The notes: a model not told the origin generated them from the sequence alone. A DNA stretch of 64,000 nt from CAIWHR01 sp963843595 (GCA_963843595.1 CAWJLG010000015.1:496001-560000); one strand, 5' to 3'. Shown: positions 17,289 to 26,673, counted from the stretch's first letter. Program-made: numbers and translations.

Positions 17289-19096
17289 CGCCGAATGGCA
17301 TCGTGAATCCCGACGACCTCATGTGGCCGGCGCCGGACACCGGTCGCACGCACGCAACCTGCACGGTATGCGGTGATCGCGGGCCGCACGCTGCGATCGT
17401 CGCGGTTCCGTCGCTGGCACCGCCGCATCAGAGGCTGACACTGCTGCGTTGCGAGGCGTGTGGAAGCGGCTTCTACGATCCGCCGGGCATCGTCGATTTC
17501 AGCGACCTCAATCAGGATCGCGACGACTTCTGGCGTTTCTACGTCGAGGTCGGCGGAGGGGTGTGGGAGACGATCTGGCCGCTGCTCGTCGACACGGCAG
17601 CCGGCGCCCGGTCGCTGCTCGACGTCGGCTGCGGATTCGGCTTCGCCGTCGATTTCTGGCGGCATTCGGTGAGTCCGGACGCCGTCGGCGTCGAACTGGC
17701 CGACTACGGCGCCATCGGCGCCCGGATGCTGGGCATCACCGTACATCGCGAGTACCTGCAGGACTGCGCAGCGCTGCGCGGCCGGCGCTTCGACGTGGTT
17801 TCGGCGTCCGAGGTCATCGAGCATGTTTCCGATCCTCGAGCCTTCGTATCGATCCTCGAACCGTTCGTTGCCGACGACGGGGTGCTGGTGCTGACCACAC
17901 CCTCCGTCGCGTTCGTCACGCCGGACAATGCGTCGCCGACGTTGCTGGCTGCGCTCGCGCCAGGGTTCCATGGATTCCTGCTCTCGCCGCAGGCATTCGC
18001 CGAGGCGGCGCGGGCAGGGGGTTTCGCGCATGTCGAGGTGCGGACCTTCGGCGAGCGGCAGATGCTTTGGGCCTCGCGCGTTCCGCGGCAACTCGATTTC
18101 GACGTCGAGCGCCAGCGTCCCGCGTACTTCAACTACCTCGACCAGTGGTTCCGGCGCGAGGATCACGCATCGCCGCTCTGGCAGGGCTACGCCTATCGTT
18201 ACGTACGCGACCTCGCGAACCACGGCCGTTTCGCCGAGGCGCGGCCACGTGTCGATGTGCTTATGGCTGCACTGACGGTCGCCTACGGCCCCGAGATCGC
18301 CGATCCGGCCGCCGTCAGGTCGCGCCTCGAAGGGGCAGCGACCCTCACCGAGTTCGGACGCATCGCGCCGTTCTTCCTGCCGAATCTCTACTTCGCGCTC
18401 GCCAGCGTCGCGCAGTACCACGACCGCGACGCCGCAGCGGCACGCCGCTGGTATCAGGGTGCGGCCGATCTGGGTCGGTATTGCGCACGCTTCGGCGCGG
18501 TCTTCTTTCTGGAAGCCAATTCGCTCGTCTGGCGAGCGCGCGCCATGGACGCGGGTCTCGCGCTCGAGGCGGGCGACGTGGCCGGTGCCGCGGCCGTGTT
18601 CGCGCGGCTCGCGCGCGACGGTCGCCGCTGCGAGGCGGCAAACGGCTACGCGATGGCGACGCGCGACTACATCGAGTCCGTGGTCCCGCGCGCCTGCGAG
18701 GGCTTCGCCGCCGCGAACGCGTGGGACGCGGCACGCGAGGTGTTCGCAGCCTATTGCTGCTACCTCGCGGCCGATTATCCGGCGTGCGATCCGCTTTCGC
18801 GCGGCGGTGTCGAGGCGATCCTTGCAAACAATGCGGTCGGCGGCCCGGAGGATCCGGTGTTCGCATTGTTCTTTGCCGGGCTGCTCGAGGCAGCCGCGGC
18901 GCGGGCCGAGGCGGCCGCGTCCCCACTACTGCGCGAATTCATCGAGCTGGCCGGTGCCCGGCGTTCGCACCCGGTACACGGGAAGAGGTTCGGCGACTAT
19001 GCCCGGATCGCCGAGCGCTATCTGCCGGCGCCACCGCGGCGGGTCCTGTTCGAGTTCTCCGCGAGCATTCCCGCCGCCAAGTCGGAGAAGGGCTGA
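17285..19096 (+). CDS. Class I SAM-dependent methyltransferase with zinc-ribbon-like N-terminus and long C-terminal extension
   Basis: 603 residues, ATG overlapping the previous stop (ATGA). The N-terminus has two CxxC pairs (CTVCGDRGP and LLRCEACGSG). Residues about 100-260 are a methyltransferase fold: motif I LLDVGCGFGFAVDFW, acidic VGVEL, and DVVSASEVIEHV. The C-terminal half (about 290-600) is helical with repeated Ala-rich pairs, TPR-like, and without a family I recognise. Last gene of the four-gene overlapping cluster, so it probably methylates or caps the glycan made by the upstream enzymes. Confidence 0.8.
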   Translation: MTPNGIVNPDDLMWPAPDTGRTHATCTVCGDRGPHAAIVAVPSLAPPHQRLTLLRCEACGSGFYDPPGIVDFSDLNQDRDDFWRFYVEVGGGVWETIWPLLVDTAAGARSLLDVGCGFGFAVDFWRHSVSPDAVGVELADYGAIGARMLGITVHREYLQDCAALRGRRFDVVSASEVIEHVSDPRAFVSILEPFVADDGVLVLTTPSVAFVTPDNASPTLLAALAPGFHGFLLSPQAFAEAARAGGFAHVEVRTFGERQMLWASRVPRQLDFDVERQRPAYFNYLDQWFRREDHASPLWQGYAYRYVRDLANHGRFAEARPRVDVLMAALTVAYGPEIADPAAVRSRLEGAATLTEFGRIAPFFLPNLYFALASVAQYHDRDAAAARRWYQGAADLGRYCARFGAVFFLEANSLVWRARAMDAGLALEAGDVAGAAAVFARLARDGRRCEAANGYAMATRDYIESVVPRACEGFAAANAWDAAREVFAAYCCYLAADYPACDPLSRGGVEAILANNAVGGPEDPVFALFFAGLLEAAAARAEAAASPLLREFIELAGARRSHPVHGKRFGDYARIAERYLPAPPRRVLFEFSASIPAAKSEKG

Positions 19097-19119
19097 CGCG
19101 GTCGGTCGCCGCCGCGAGC

Positions 19120-19139
19120 GGCGGGGTCACCGCCCCGCC
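19120..19139. terminator. Possible bidirectional hairpin between converging genes
   Basis: GGCGGGG (19120-19126) and CCCCGCC (19133-19139) form a 7-bp GC stem with a six-base loop between the stops of the converging methyltransferase and phoH genes. There is no T-run on either side, so it may stabilise 3' ends rather than terminate alone. Confidence 0.35.
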
Positions 19140-19180
19140 AGCGTGGCGGCGCCGACGACGGCGGCCGCAGCGGGAGCCCG

Positions 19181-20665
19181 TCAGAGAATCTCGGCCGCGT
19201 GGTCGGCCAGCCGCGAGCGCTCGCCGCGCGTCAGCGTGATGTGGCCGGAGTGCGGCCAGCCCTTGAAGCGGTCGACGACGTACGTGATGCCGGAACTTCC
19301 CTCGGTGAGGTAGGGCGTGTCGATCTGCGCGATGTTGCCCAGGCAGACAACCTTGGTGCCGGGGCCTGCGCGCGTCACCAGCGTCTTCATCTGCTTCGGC
19401 GTGAGGTTCTGCGCCTCGTCGATGATCAGGAACTTGTTGATGAACGTGCGGCCGCGCATGAAGTTGAGGCTCTTGACCTTGATCCGCGAGCGGATGAGGT
19501 CACGCGTCGCGGCACGCCCCCATTCACCGGCTTCGTCGTCGGTCTTGTTGAGCACGTCGAGGTTGTCCTCGAGCGCGCCCATCCACGGGTTCATCTTCTC
19601 TTCCTCGGTGCCGGGCAGGAAGCCGATGTCCTCGCCGACGGGCACGGTGACGCGGGTCATGATGATCTCGGAGTAGACCTTGAATTCGAGCGTCAGCATG
19701 AGGCCGGCGGCGAGTGTGAGCAGCGTCTTTCCGGTGCCCGCCTGCCCGAGCAGCGACACGAAGTCGATGTCCGGATTCATCAGCAGATTGAGCGCGAAAT
19801 TCTGCTCGCGGTTGCGCGCCGTGATCCCCCAGACGTTGTTCTTCGCGTGCGTGTAGTCCTTGAGCGTCGAGATCACCGCGGTGCGTCCGGCGAGCTCCTT
19901 GACCGTCGCGAACAGCGGCGCCTCGCCCGGAATCTCCTGGTAGAGGAACTCGTTGACCAGCAGCGACGGCACCAGCGGTCCCGCGATCCGGTAGTAGGTG
20001 TGGCCACCCTGTTGCCACGACTCCATTCCCTTGCCGTGGCGGTCCCAGAAATCGGCCGGCAGCTCGCGCATCCCGCCGTACAGGAGCTCGGTATCCTCGA
20101 GCACCTTGTCGTTGTAGTAGTCCTCGGCGGCGATCCCCAGCGCCCGGGCCTTGATGCGCATGTTGATGTCCTTCGACACCAGCGCGACGCTGCGCTTCGG
20201 ATGCAGGTGCTGCAGGTGCATCACGACGGCGAGGATCTGGTTGTCTGCCTTGCCGTTGGCGAGCGAGGCGGGCAGCACCGTCGTGATCACCTCCGTCTGC
20301 AGATAGAGCTTGCCGGTGGCGGCGCCACCGGACTTCGCCTCGAGCGAGATTCCTTCCGCGATCCCGTTGGGCACGCTGTTGACGAGTTCGTCGAGAAAGC
20401 GCGAGACCTGACGCGCGTTGCGCGCGACTTCGGTCATGCCCTTCTTGTTGTTGTCGAGTTCCTCGAGCGTGAGGATCGGCAGGTAGATGTCGTGCTCCTC
20501 GAACCGGAACAGGCTCGTGGGGTCGTGCATCAGCACGTTGGTGTCGAGCACGAACAGTTTGCTGGCGGGGATCAGGCGGGTCGCCGGACCGGATTTCGGG
20601 ACGGGTCGGGCGGATTTGCGGGCGACGAGAGTGAGTGGCGCGGGGCGGGTCTTGCGCTCGACCAT
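19181..20665 (-). CDS. PhoH family ATPase with N-terminal PIN domain
   Basis: 494 residues. The N-terminal PIN nuclease-like domain (KLFVLDTNVLMHDP, residues about 36-49; TLEELDNNKKG) is followed by a PhoH P-loop domain with Walker A GQAGTGKTLLTLAAG (about residue 300) and FLIIDEAQNLTPKQMK as Walker B. This is the PhoH2 arrangement, described as an RNA helicase/RNase in actinobacteria. AGGAGG lies just upstream of the ATG (20663-20665). A promoter is visible at 20717-20745. Monocistronic. Confidence 0.93.
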   Translation of the reverse strand: MVERKTRPAPLTLVARKSARPVPKSGPATRLIPASKLFVLDTNVLMHDPTSLFRFEEHDIYLPILTLEELDNNKKGMTEVARNARQVSRFLDELVNSVPNGIAEGISLEAKSGGAATGKLYLQTEVITTVLPASLANGKADNQILAVVMHLQHLHPKRSVALVSKDINMRIKARALGIAAEDYYNDKVLEDTELLYGGMRELPADFWDRHGKGMESWQQGGHTYYRIAGPLVPSLLVNEFLYQEIPGEAPLFATVKELAGRTAVISTLKDYTHAKNNVWGITARNREQNFALNLLMNPDIDFVSLLGQAGTGKTLLTLAAGLMLTLEFKVYSEIIMTRVTVPVGEDIGFLPGTEEEKMNPWMGALEDNLDVLNKTDDEAGEWGRAATRDLIRSRIKVKSLNFMRGRTFINKFLIIDEAQNLTPKQMKTLVTRAGPGTKVVCLGNIAQIDTPYLTEGSSGITYVVDRFKGWPHSGHITLTRGERSRLADHAAEIL

Positions 20666-20716
20666 GGGCCTCCTGGGCGGCTTCGCGTGCAGCAGGTCAG
20701 TAGATAACTTCGACGT

Positions 20717-20745
20717 ATCCTAGCCGCCGCTTCGCGCGAATACAA
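20717..20745 (-). promoter_or_regulatory. Predicted sigma-70 promoter of the phoH gene
   Basis: On the minus strand, TTGTAT (20740-20745) is separated by 17 bases from TAGGAT (20717-20722). The predicted transcript starts about 45 bases before the phoH start codon. Confidence 0.5.
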
Positions 20746-20844
20746 GCGATGGTGGTCGGCAGGCCGGGGCGCCGCCACCCGTTGTGGTGCAAACGACACG
20801 TCGGGGGCCGGAGCCCGCATGCGTGGACACCGCCGACGGTCGCG

Positions 20845-21300
20845 TCACAGTGCGGTGACGAACTCCAGCACCTCCTGCACGTGGCCGGGAACCTTGACGC
20901 CGCGCCATTCGCGCACGAGCACGCCCTTGCCGTCGACGACGAAGGTGCTGCGTTCGATGCCGCGCACCTGCTTGCCGTACATGTTCTTCATCTTGATCAC
21001 GCCGAACTGCACGCACAGCTTCTCGTCGGGGTCGGCGATGAGCTCGAACGGAAAGCCCATCTTCGCCTTGAACCCCTCGTGCGACTTGAGACTGTCGCGC
21101 GAGACGCCTGCGATCACCGCGCCGGCCTTCGCGAACAGTTTCGCGCGATCGCGAAAGTCCGCACCTTCCGTCGTGCAGCCCGGCGTGTTGTCCTTCGGAT
21201 AGAAATACAGCACCACCGGATGGCCTTTGTGGTCGGACAGCCGGAACGTCGTGCCGCCGGTCGCGGGGACGGTGAAATCGGTCACCTTCTTGCCCAGCAT
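20845..21300 (-). CDS. bcp: Thioredoxin-dependent peroxiredoxin, BCP/PrxQ type
   Basis: 151 residues from ATG 21298-21300, with AGGAGG six to eleven bases upstream; the frame is open further upstream without family match. The peroxidatic cysteine is in YPKDNTPGCTTEG (about residue 45). The second cysteine found five residues later in E. coli Bcp is absent, so it is either 1-Cys or resolves through Cys in EKLCVQF. It reduces peroxides in the cytoplasm. It follows arnD by 66 bases and may be read with the arn operon. Confidence 0.93.
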   Translation of the reverse strand: MLGKKVTDFTVPATGGTTFRLSDHKGHPVVLYFYPKDNTPGCTTEGADFRDRAKLFAKAGAVIAGVSRDSLKSHEGFKAKMGFPFELIADPDEKLCVQFGVIKMKNMYGKQVRGIERSTFVVDGKGVLVREWRGVKVPGHVQEVLEFVTAL

Positions 21301-21366
21301 CGTGATTCCTCCTCGCGCATCGAAGGCGTCGCCCGCCGTCCTGCACAGGGGCGACACCGGGTAGTG

Positions 21367-22299
21367 TCAGGCGGCCGCGGCGAGATCCACGTCGCCCAGG
21401 AACTCCGGACCCTGGACGAGCAGCGTCCCCGAACGGCCCGGCACTTCGGCAGGCGACACTTCGCAACGCGGCAGCGCCATCGGCTGCAGGGTTTCGTAGA
21501 GTGCCCGTGTCGGGCCGAGCGTCCAGCCTTGCGCTTTCCAGCCCGTCAGGAGCTGGTCGAACGCCGGCGCGAGGCGCATGCCCTCGAGTTCGGCGTGCAG
21601 CGTGTAGACGTGGCCCGCAGGCTGCGCTTCCCGGGTGAGCGCCAGCAGGTGCGCGGCGACGTTGTCCTCGGTGACGGCGCCGACGCCGATCAGCTCGTCG
21701 AGCGTGGGCAGCGTGGTCGGCAGTTGCGGGCAGCGGACGAGCTCGGCGTTCCAGACCGGAAGGTGCGGGTGCGTGCCGCGCCCGTCGGAGCAGTATTCGA
21801 AACCGAGCCGCTGGGTGAGCCGCAGCGCATGCACGTTCATCTGCCAGCCGGCGGCGCCGTGCGTGCGCGGATCCTCCTTGAAGACCTCGGTGAACCGCTC
21901 GCAGGCGCGGCGCATCTCGGCGGCCGTCCACGCAGCATCGGCCGCCGCGACGCCGTCCTGCCAGCGGATGTGGTCCCAGGTGTGGATGCCGACCTCGAAT
22001 CCCTCGTCGCGGACCGCCCGCATCACGTCGCCGGCGCGGCGGCCGATGTCCGGGCCCGGCAATAGCGTTCCGTACAGCAGCGTGCGCACGCCGTAATGGC
22101 TGACCACCGACGTGCGGCGCACCTTGCCGACGAACCCCGGACGGAACACCCGCTTGATCGCCCGGCCCGTGTGGTCCGGCCCGAGCGAGAACAGGAACGT
22201 CGCGCCGACACCGTGCTTCTTGAGCATCGTGACGAGGTTCGGCACGCCCTCGCGCGTGCCGCGCAGCGTGTCGACGTCGATCTTGAGCGCGAGGTGCAT
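21367..22299 (-). CDS. arnD: 4-deoxy-4-formamido-L-arabinose-phosphoundecaprenol deformylase
   Basis: 310 residues from ATG 22297-22299 (MHLALKIDVDTLRGTREGVP). NodB-type polysaccharide deacetylase fold: the KIDVDT aspartates and GIHTWDHIRWQ (H-x3-H) supply the metal site. It removes the formyl group from undecaprenyl-phosphate-L-Ara4FN on the inner membrane, the step that commits the sugar to lipid A transfer. Last arn gene in this operon, 10 bases after the decarboxylase gene. Confidence 0.93.
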   Translation of the reverse strand: MHLALKIDVDTLRGTREGVPNLVTMLKKHGVGATFLFSLGPDHTGRAIKRVFRPGFVGKVRRTSVVSHYGVRTLLYGTLLPGPDIGRRAGDVMRAVRDEGFEVGIHTWDHIRWQDGVAAADAAWTAAEMRRACERFTEVFKEDPRTHGAAGWQMNVHALRLTQRLGFEYCSDGRGTHPHLPVWNAELVRCPQLPTTLPTLDELIGVGAVTEDNVAAHLLALTREAQPAGHVYTLHAELEGMRLAPAFDQLLTGWKAQGWTLGPTRALYETLQPMALPRCEVSPAEVPGRSGTLLVQGPEFLGDVDLAAAA

Positions 22300-22309
22300 G
22301 GGCGCGGCG

Positions 22310-23353
22310 CTACTCCACGAGGCTTCGCGCCTCGGCGACCTGTCCGGCGTAGGCGTCGAAGATGCGCTTGAGCGCTTCGTCCATCGGCACCGTCGGCGCC
22401 CAGCCCAGCTCGGCACAGGTGTTCGCGATGTTCGGCACGCGGTTCTGCACGTCCTGGTAGCCCTTGCCGTAGTAGTCGGCCGACGTCGTCTCGACGACCG
22501 TCACCCGCGCGGCGCTGTCGCGGTACTCGGGGTAGGTGAGGGCGAGGTCGAGCATCATCGTGGCGATCTCCCGGACCGAGAAATTGTTCGCCGGGTTGCC
22601 GATGTTGTAGATCTTGCCGGTCGCGATTCCGCCGTCGTTGCGGATGATCTTCATCAGCGCCGCGATGCCGTCGTCGATATACGTGAACGCGCGTTTCTGA
22701 GTTCCGCCGTCGACCAGCTTGATCGCTTCGCCGCGCACGATGTGCCCGAGGAACTGGGTGATGACGCGCGACGACCCTTCCTTGGCGGTGTTGATCGAGT
22801 CCAGGCCGGAGCCGATCCAGTTGAACGGCCGGAACAGCGTGTAATCGAGCCCTTCCTGCATCCCGTAGGCATGGATCACGCGGTCCATCAGCTGCTTCGC
22901 GCAGGAATAGATCCAGCGCGGCTTGTTGATCGGTCCCAGCACCAGCGTCGAGTTCTCCGAATCGAACTCGGCGTCGGAGCACATCCCGTACACCTCGGAG
23001 GTGGACGGAAAGATGATGCGCTTCTTGTGCCGCACGCACTGCCGGACGATCGGCAGATTCGCCTCGAAGTCGAGCTCGAAGACGCGCAGCGGCTCGCGGA
23101 CGTAGGTGGCCGGCGTCGCGATCGCGACCAGCGGCAGCACGGTGTCGCACTTCTTGATGTGATACTCGATCCACTCCTTGTTGATCGTGATGTCGCCCTC
23201 GAAGAAGTGGAAGCGCTTCTCGGTCAGCAGGTCGGCGATGCGGTCGGCCTGCATGTCCATCCCGTAGATGTCCCAGTCGGTGTCCGCGATGATCCGCTGG
23301 GAAAGGTGATGGCCGATGAAACCGTTGACGCCGAGGATCAGGATGCGCTTCAT
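22310..23353 (-). CDS. arnA: UDP-glucuronate decarboxylase (stand-alone ArnA C-terminal domain)
   Basis: 347 residues from ATG 23351-23353 (MKRILILGVNGFIGHHLSQ). Extended SDR with the NAD-binding G-x-N-G-F-I-G. The catalytic STSEVYG and RWIYSCAKQLMDR (Y-x3-K) match the ArnA decarboxylase rather than generic epimerases. It oxidatively decarboxylates UDP-glucuronate to UDP-4-keto-pentose. In E. coli this domain is fused to the formyltransferase; here the two are separate genes in different frames with a 130-base gap. The frame is open upstream to 23908 only because that strand lacks stops inside the formyltransferase gene. Confidence 0.93.
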   Translation of the reverse strand: MKRILILGVNGFIGHHLSQRIIADTDWDIYGMDMQADRIADLLTEKRFHFFEGDITINKEWIEYHIKKCDTVLPLVAIATPATYVREPLRVFELDFEANLPIVRQCVRHKKRIIFPSTSEVYGMCSDAEFDSENSTLVLGPINKPRWIYSCAKQLMDRVIHAYGMQEGLDYTLFRPFNWIGSGLDSINTAKEGSSRVITQFLGHIVRGEAIKLVDGGTQKRAFTYIDDGIAALMKIIRNDGGIATGKIYNIGNPANNFSVREIATMMLDLALTYPEYRDSAARVTVVETTSADYYGKGYQDVQNRVPNIANTCAELGWAPTVPMDEALKRIFDAYAGQVAEARSLVE

Positions 23354-23483
23354 GAGGCCTTCCGTGGGAGCGTTGCGCGCAAAGATGCAATTGTAACCGG
23401 CGGCAGGCGCCGGCCGCGAACGCGTGGCGCGCGCGCCGACGGGTTGCCGTCCGCGGCGAGCGTATGCGGGCGACCTGCGCGCC

Positions 23484-24410
23484 TCAGGCGCCGAGCGGCG
23501 CGGGTGCGCTGCCGAACCGAACGGCGACATCGCGCGCGTCGGACGGATCGCCGTCGATTTCGAGTGCCAGGACGGCCAGCGTTCCGCCGCCGCCGCAGTG
23601 CGCGTAAAGCCGTCCGTCGCGCGCGGCCAGCGCCGGCGCGAGCGTCGGCGGCGTGTCCGGATCGACGACGCGGGTGCGCAGCACGCGCGCCGGGCGGCCG
23701 CCGATCGACGTGAAGGCGCCCGGATAGGGCGGGGCGACGGCGCGAACGAGATCGTGGATCGTCCGCGCGTCCTGCCGCCAGTCGATGCGACCGTCCTCGG
23801 GCCGGCGACCGCCGAAATAGGCGCCCTGCGAGAGAACCTGCGGCGAGCGCGGGGCCGTTCCCGCGAGCAGCGCCGGCAGCACCTGGTCGAGCGTGAGCTC
23901 TGCCGCAACGGTGACCTTGTCGAACACTTCCTGGGCCGTATCGTCGGGCAGGATGGGCACGGCCGTCTGCGCGACGATGTCGCCGTTGTCGGGCTTCTCG
24001 GTCATGTAGTGCAGCGTGGCGCCGGTTTCGCGCTCTCCGTGCAGCACGGCCCAGTTGACCGGGGCGCGGCCGCGGTACTTCGGCAGCAGCGAGCCGTGCA
24101 TGTTGAGGGCGCCGCGCGACGGCAGTGCGAGCAGCGGCGCCTTCAGCATCTTCCGGTAGTAGAACGAGAACAGGAAGTCGGGGGCGGCCGCCGCGATGCG
24201 TGCAACGACTTCGGCGGCGTTCGGATCGTCCGGCACGATCGTCGGAATACCGTATTCCGCCGCCGTCGCGGCCACCGAGCGGAACCAGACGTGCTCGCCG
24301 GCGTCGTCCGCGTGCGTGACGACCAGCGGCACGACGACGTCGTGCGCGAGCAGAACCTTCAGGCAGCGGACGCCGACGTTGTGGTAGGCGAAGACGACGG
24401 CGCGCGTCAT
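23484..24410 (-). CDS. UDP-L-Ara4N formyltransferase (stand-alone ArnA N-terminal domain)
   Basis: 308 residues. Methionyl-tRNA formyltransferase-like fold with the N-x-H...D catalytic set: ALNMHGSLLPKYRGRAP and EKPDNGDIVAQ. The C-terminal domain contains RAVAPPYPGAFT. It formylates UDP-L-Ara4N using N10-formyl-THF. Equivalent to residues 1-300 of E. coli ArnA. Position between arnC and the decarboxylase gene confirms the role. The start is ATG 24408-24410. Confidence 0.92.
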   Translation of the reverse strand: MTRAVVFAYHNVGVRCLKVLLAHDVVVPLVVTHADDAGEHVWFRSVAATAAEYGIPTIVPDDPNAAEVVARIAAAAPDFLFSFYYRKMLKAPLLALPSRGALNMHGSLLPKYRGRAPVNWAVLHGERETGATLHYMTEKPDNGDIVAQTAVPILPDDTAQEVFDKVTVAAELTLDQVLPALLAGTAPRSPQVLSQGAYFGGRRPEDGRIDWRQDARTIHDLVRAVAPPYPGAFTSIGGRPARVLRTRVVDPDTPPTLAPALAARDGRLYAHCGGGGTLAVLALEIDGDPSDARDVAVRFGSAPAPLGA

Positions 24411-24489
24411 GTCGGGGCCGAGGGGCGGGCGTCTTGCATGCGGCGTCCCGTGTGCGCCGCAGCCCTCGCGCGACAGCGTTGCCGCCAGC

Positions 24490-25503
24490 TCATGGTCGAC
24501 GCGACGGATCGACGACGGCGCCCGGCACGTGGCGCTCCGCGCTGGACGCCGGACGCTCGACCGAGTCTTCGAGCACCGCGCGGATCATGTAGCGTGGCCG
24601 CTCGCGGACCTGCTGGTAGATGCGGCCCACGTACTCGCCGATGATCCCCATGCCGAAGACGATCAGGCCGACGAGGAAGAACGCGAGGATGTCGCGATCC
24701 CACAGCAGCAGGACGCCAAGCTCCCCGGGCGCGAAGAAGATCCGGTAGGTGATGACGACCAGGTAGGTCGCCAGCGCGATCGCCGACACGAGCATCCCGA
24801 ACATCGAGAACATTTGCAGCGGGACGAGCGAGAAGCCGGTGATGAGGTCGAAGTTGAGCCGGATCAGCTTGTAGAGAGAGTACTTCGACTCGCCGGCTGC
24901 GCGCTCGGCGTGCTCGACCTCGACCTCGGCCGGGCTGGCGGCGAACGTGTACGCGAGCGCGGGGATGAACGTGCTGACCTCGCGGCTCGCGGCGACGGCG
25001 GTCACGATGTCGCGGCTGTAGGCACGCAGCATGCAGCCCTGGTCGCTCATCTTGATGTGCGTGATGCGTTCGCGCAGCCGGTTCATCGCCCGCGAGGCGA
25101 TGCGGCGCCACCACGAGTCCTGCCGGGCCCGGCGCACGCCACCGACGTAGTCGTGACCGGCGTCCATCGCCGCCAGCAGCTTGCCGATCTCCTCGGGCGG
25201 ATTCTGCAGATCGGCGTCGAGCGTCACGATGCGCTCGCCGCGCACGCGTTCGAAGCCCGCGACGATCGCCAGGTGCTGGCCGTAGTTGGCATTGAACAGC
25301 ACCACCCGGGTGACGTCGGGGCGTCGCTCCCACTGTTCGCGCAGCAACGCGGCCGACCGGTCGCGGCTGCCGTCGTTGACGAAGATCACCTCGTAGCTCA
25401 TCCCCAGGGCGTCGAGCGCCGGGTAGAGCCGGGCGAACAGCGCGGCGAGGCCTTCCTCCTCGTTGTAGACCGGGATGACCACGGAAAGCACGGGGGTCGT
25501 CAT
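24490..25503 (-). CDS. arnC: Undecaprenyl-phosphate 4-deoxy-4-formamido-L-arabinose transferase
   Basis: 337 residues from ATG 25501-25503 (MTTPVLSVVIPVYNEEEGL); a GTG at 25522-25524 in the same frame would add seven residues. GT2 domain with VNDGSRDRS and the metal-binding TLDADLQNPPEE. It is followed by two membrane segments (about residues 230-255 and 265-290) and the GEYVGRIYQQVRERP tail of the ArnC/GtrB group. It transfers L-Ara4FN to undecaprenyl phosphate at the cytoplasmic face of the inner membrane. Confidence 0.92.
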   Translation of the reverse strand: MTTPVLSVVIPVYNEEEGLAALFARLYPALDALGMSYEVIFVNDGSRDRSAALLREQWERRPDVTRVVLFNANYGQHLAIVAGFERVRGERIVTLDADLQNPPEEIGKLLAAMDAGHDYVGGVRRARQDSWWRRIASRAMNRLRERITHIKMSDQGCMLRAYSRDIVTAVAASREVSTFIPALAYTFAASPAEVEVEHAERAAGESKYSLYKLIRLNFDLITGFSLVPLQMFSMFGMLVSAIALATYLVVITYRIFFAPGELGVLLLWDRDILAFFLVGLIVFGMGIIGEYVGRIYQQVRERPRYMIRAVLEDSVERPASSAERHVPGAVVDPSRRP

Positions 25504-25533
25504 GGGCGCGTTCTCGGTAGTCACGACGAGGCT

Positions 25534-26673
25534 TCAGCGGCGGGCTGCCGCAAGCACGTCGGCGACGGCGGCGCAGACGCGATCGACGTCGTCCGGCGTC
25601 ATGTCTGCGTGCAGCGGCAGCGTCACGGTTTCCCGTGCGATGCGCTCGGTCACGGGAAAGGCGCCTTCGGCATAGCCGAAGCTCCTGCCCAGCGTCGACA
25701 GATGCAGCGCCTCGTACGAGACGCCGGTGCCGATGCCGCGGGATTCCAGCGTATCGCGGAACTGCCGGCGCGTGATCGTCATCCGGGAGAGGGGGAGCAG
25801 CACCGAGAACATGTTCCACGACTGGCCGTCGCCACCCTGCGGCCGTGGTGGCAGAACACACGGCGGGTCGGTCGCAAAGCGCTCGAAATAGCGGTCGACC
25901 AGCGCGCGACGGGTCGCGAGGAAGGCCGGCAGCCGCTCGAGCTGCGCGCAGCCGATGCGGGCGAACACGTCGGCCAGGTTGAACTTGCCGCCGGGAAAGT
26001 CGACGTCGCGCGTGCGGTCGGGCAGGTACGTGATGCCATGGAAGCGCAGCGCCTCGACGCGCTTCGCTTCGGCGTCGTCGTTGACCACGAGCGCGCCGCC
26101 CTCGACGGTCGTCATGTTCTTGTTCGGGTGGAAGCTGAACGTGACCAGATCGCCGAATGCGCCGACGGGACGTCCCTTCCAGCGCGAGCCCATCACCAGC
26201 GCCGCGTCCTCGATCACGCGCAGGCGGTGCGCACGTGCCAGCGCGTACAGCGCGTCCATGTCGACGAGCGATCCGGGCCAGTGCGTCGGCACGATCGCCT
26301 TCGTCCGCGGCGTGATCGCGTGCTCGACCTCGGCAAGGTCGACGTTGCGGGTGACGAGGTCGCAGTCGACGAACACCGGCCTTGCACCGACCTTGGCGAT
26401 CATGTTGAGCACGGTGAAGAAGCTCTGCGCCGGCGTGATGACCTCGTCTCCCGGTCCTATCCGGGCGAGCTGCAGCGCAACCTCGATGGCGGCGGTCGCC
26501 GACGTCAGCGCCCGCACCGGCCGGCCGTCGCAGAACGCCGACAGCGCATCCTCGAACTTCCTCACCCACGGGCCGCTCGTGAGCTGGCCCGAGCGCAGCA
26601 CGTCGGCGACGCCCGCAATCGTCGCCTCGTCCAGCACGGGGCCGGCGAACTTGAGATAGGGCAGTGCGCTCAT
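25534..26673 (-). CDS. arnB: UDP-4-amino-4-deoxy-L-arabinose aminotransferase
   Basis: 379 residues from ATG 26671-26673 (MSALPYLKFAGPVLDEATI). DegT/DnrJ/EryC1 fold with the PLP lysine in TFSFHPNKNMTTVEGG. GTHW-type motif is present as VPTHWPGSLVDMDAL. It transaminates UDP-Ara4O with glutamate to give UDP-L-Ara4N. Located between the SMR gene and arnC. Confidence 0.92.
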   Translation of the reverse strand: MSALPYLKFAGPVLDEATIAGVADVLRSGQLTSGPWVRKFEDALSAFCDGRPVRALTSATAAIEVALQLARIGPGDEVITPAQSFFTVLNMIAKVGARPVFVDCDLVTRNVDLAEVEHAITPRTKAIVPTHWPGSLVDMDALYALARAHRLRVIEDAALVMGSRWKGRPVGAFGDLVTFSFHPNKNMTTVEGGALVVNDDAEAKRVEALRFHGITYLPDRTRDVDFPGGKFNLADVFARIGCAQLERLPAFLATRRALVDRYFERFATDPPCVLPPRPQGGDGQSWNMFSVLLPLSRMTITRRQFRDTLESRGIGTGVSYEALHLSTLGRSFGYAEGAFPVTERIARETVTLPLHADMTPDDVDRVCAAVADVLAAARR

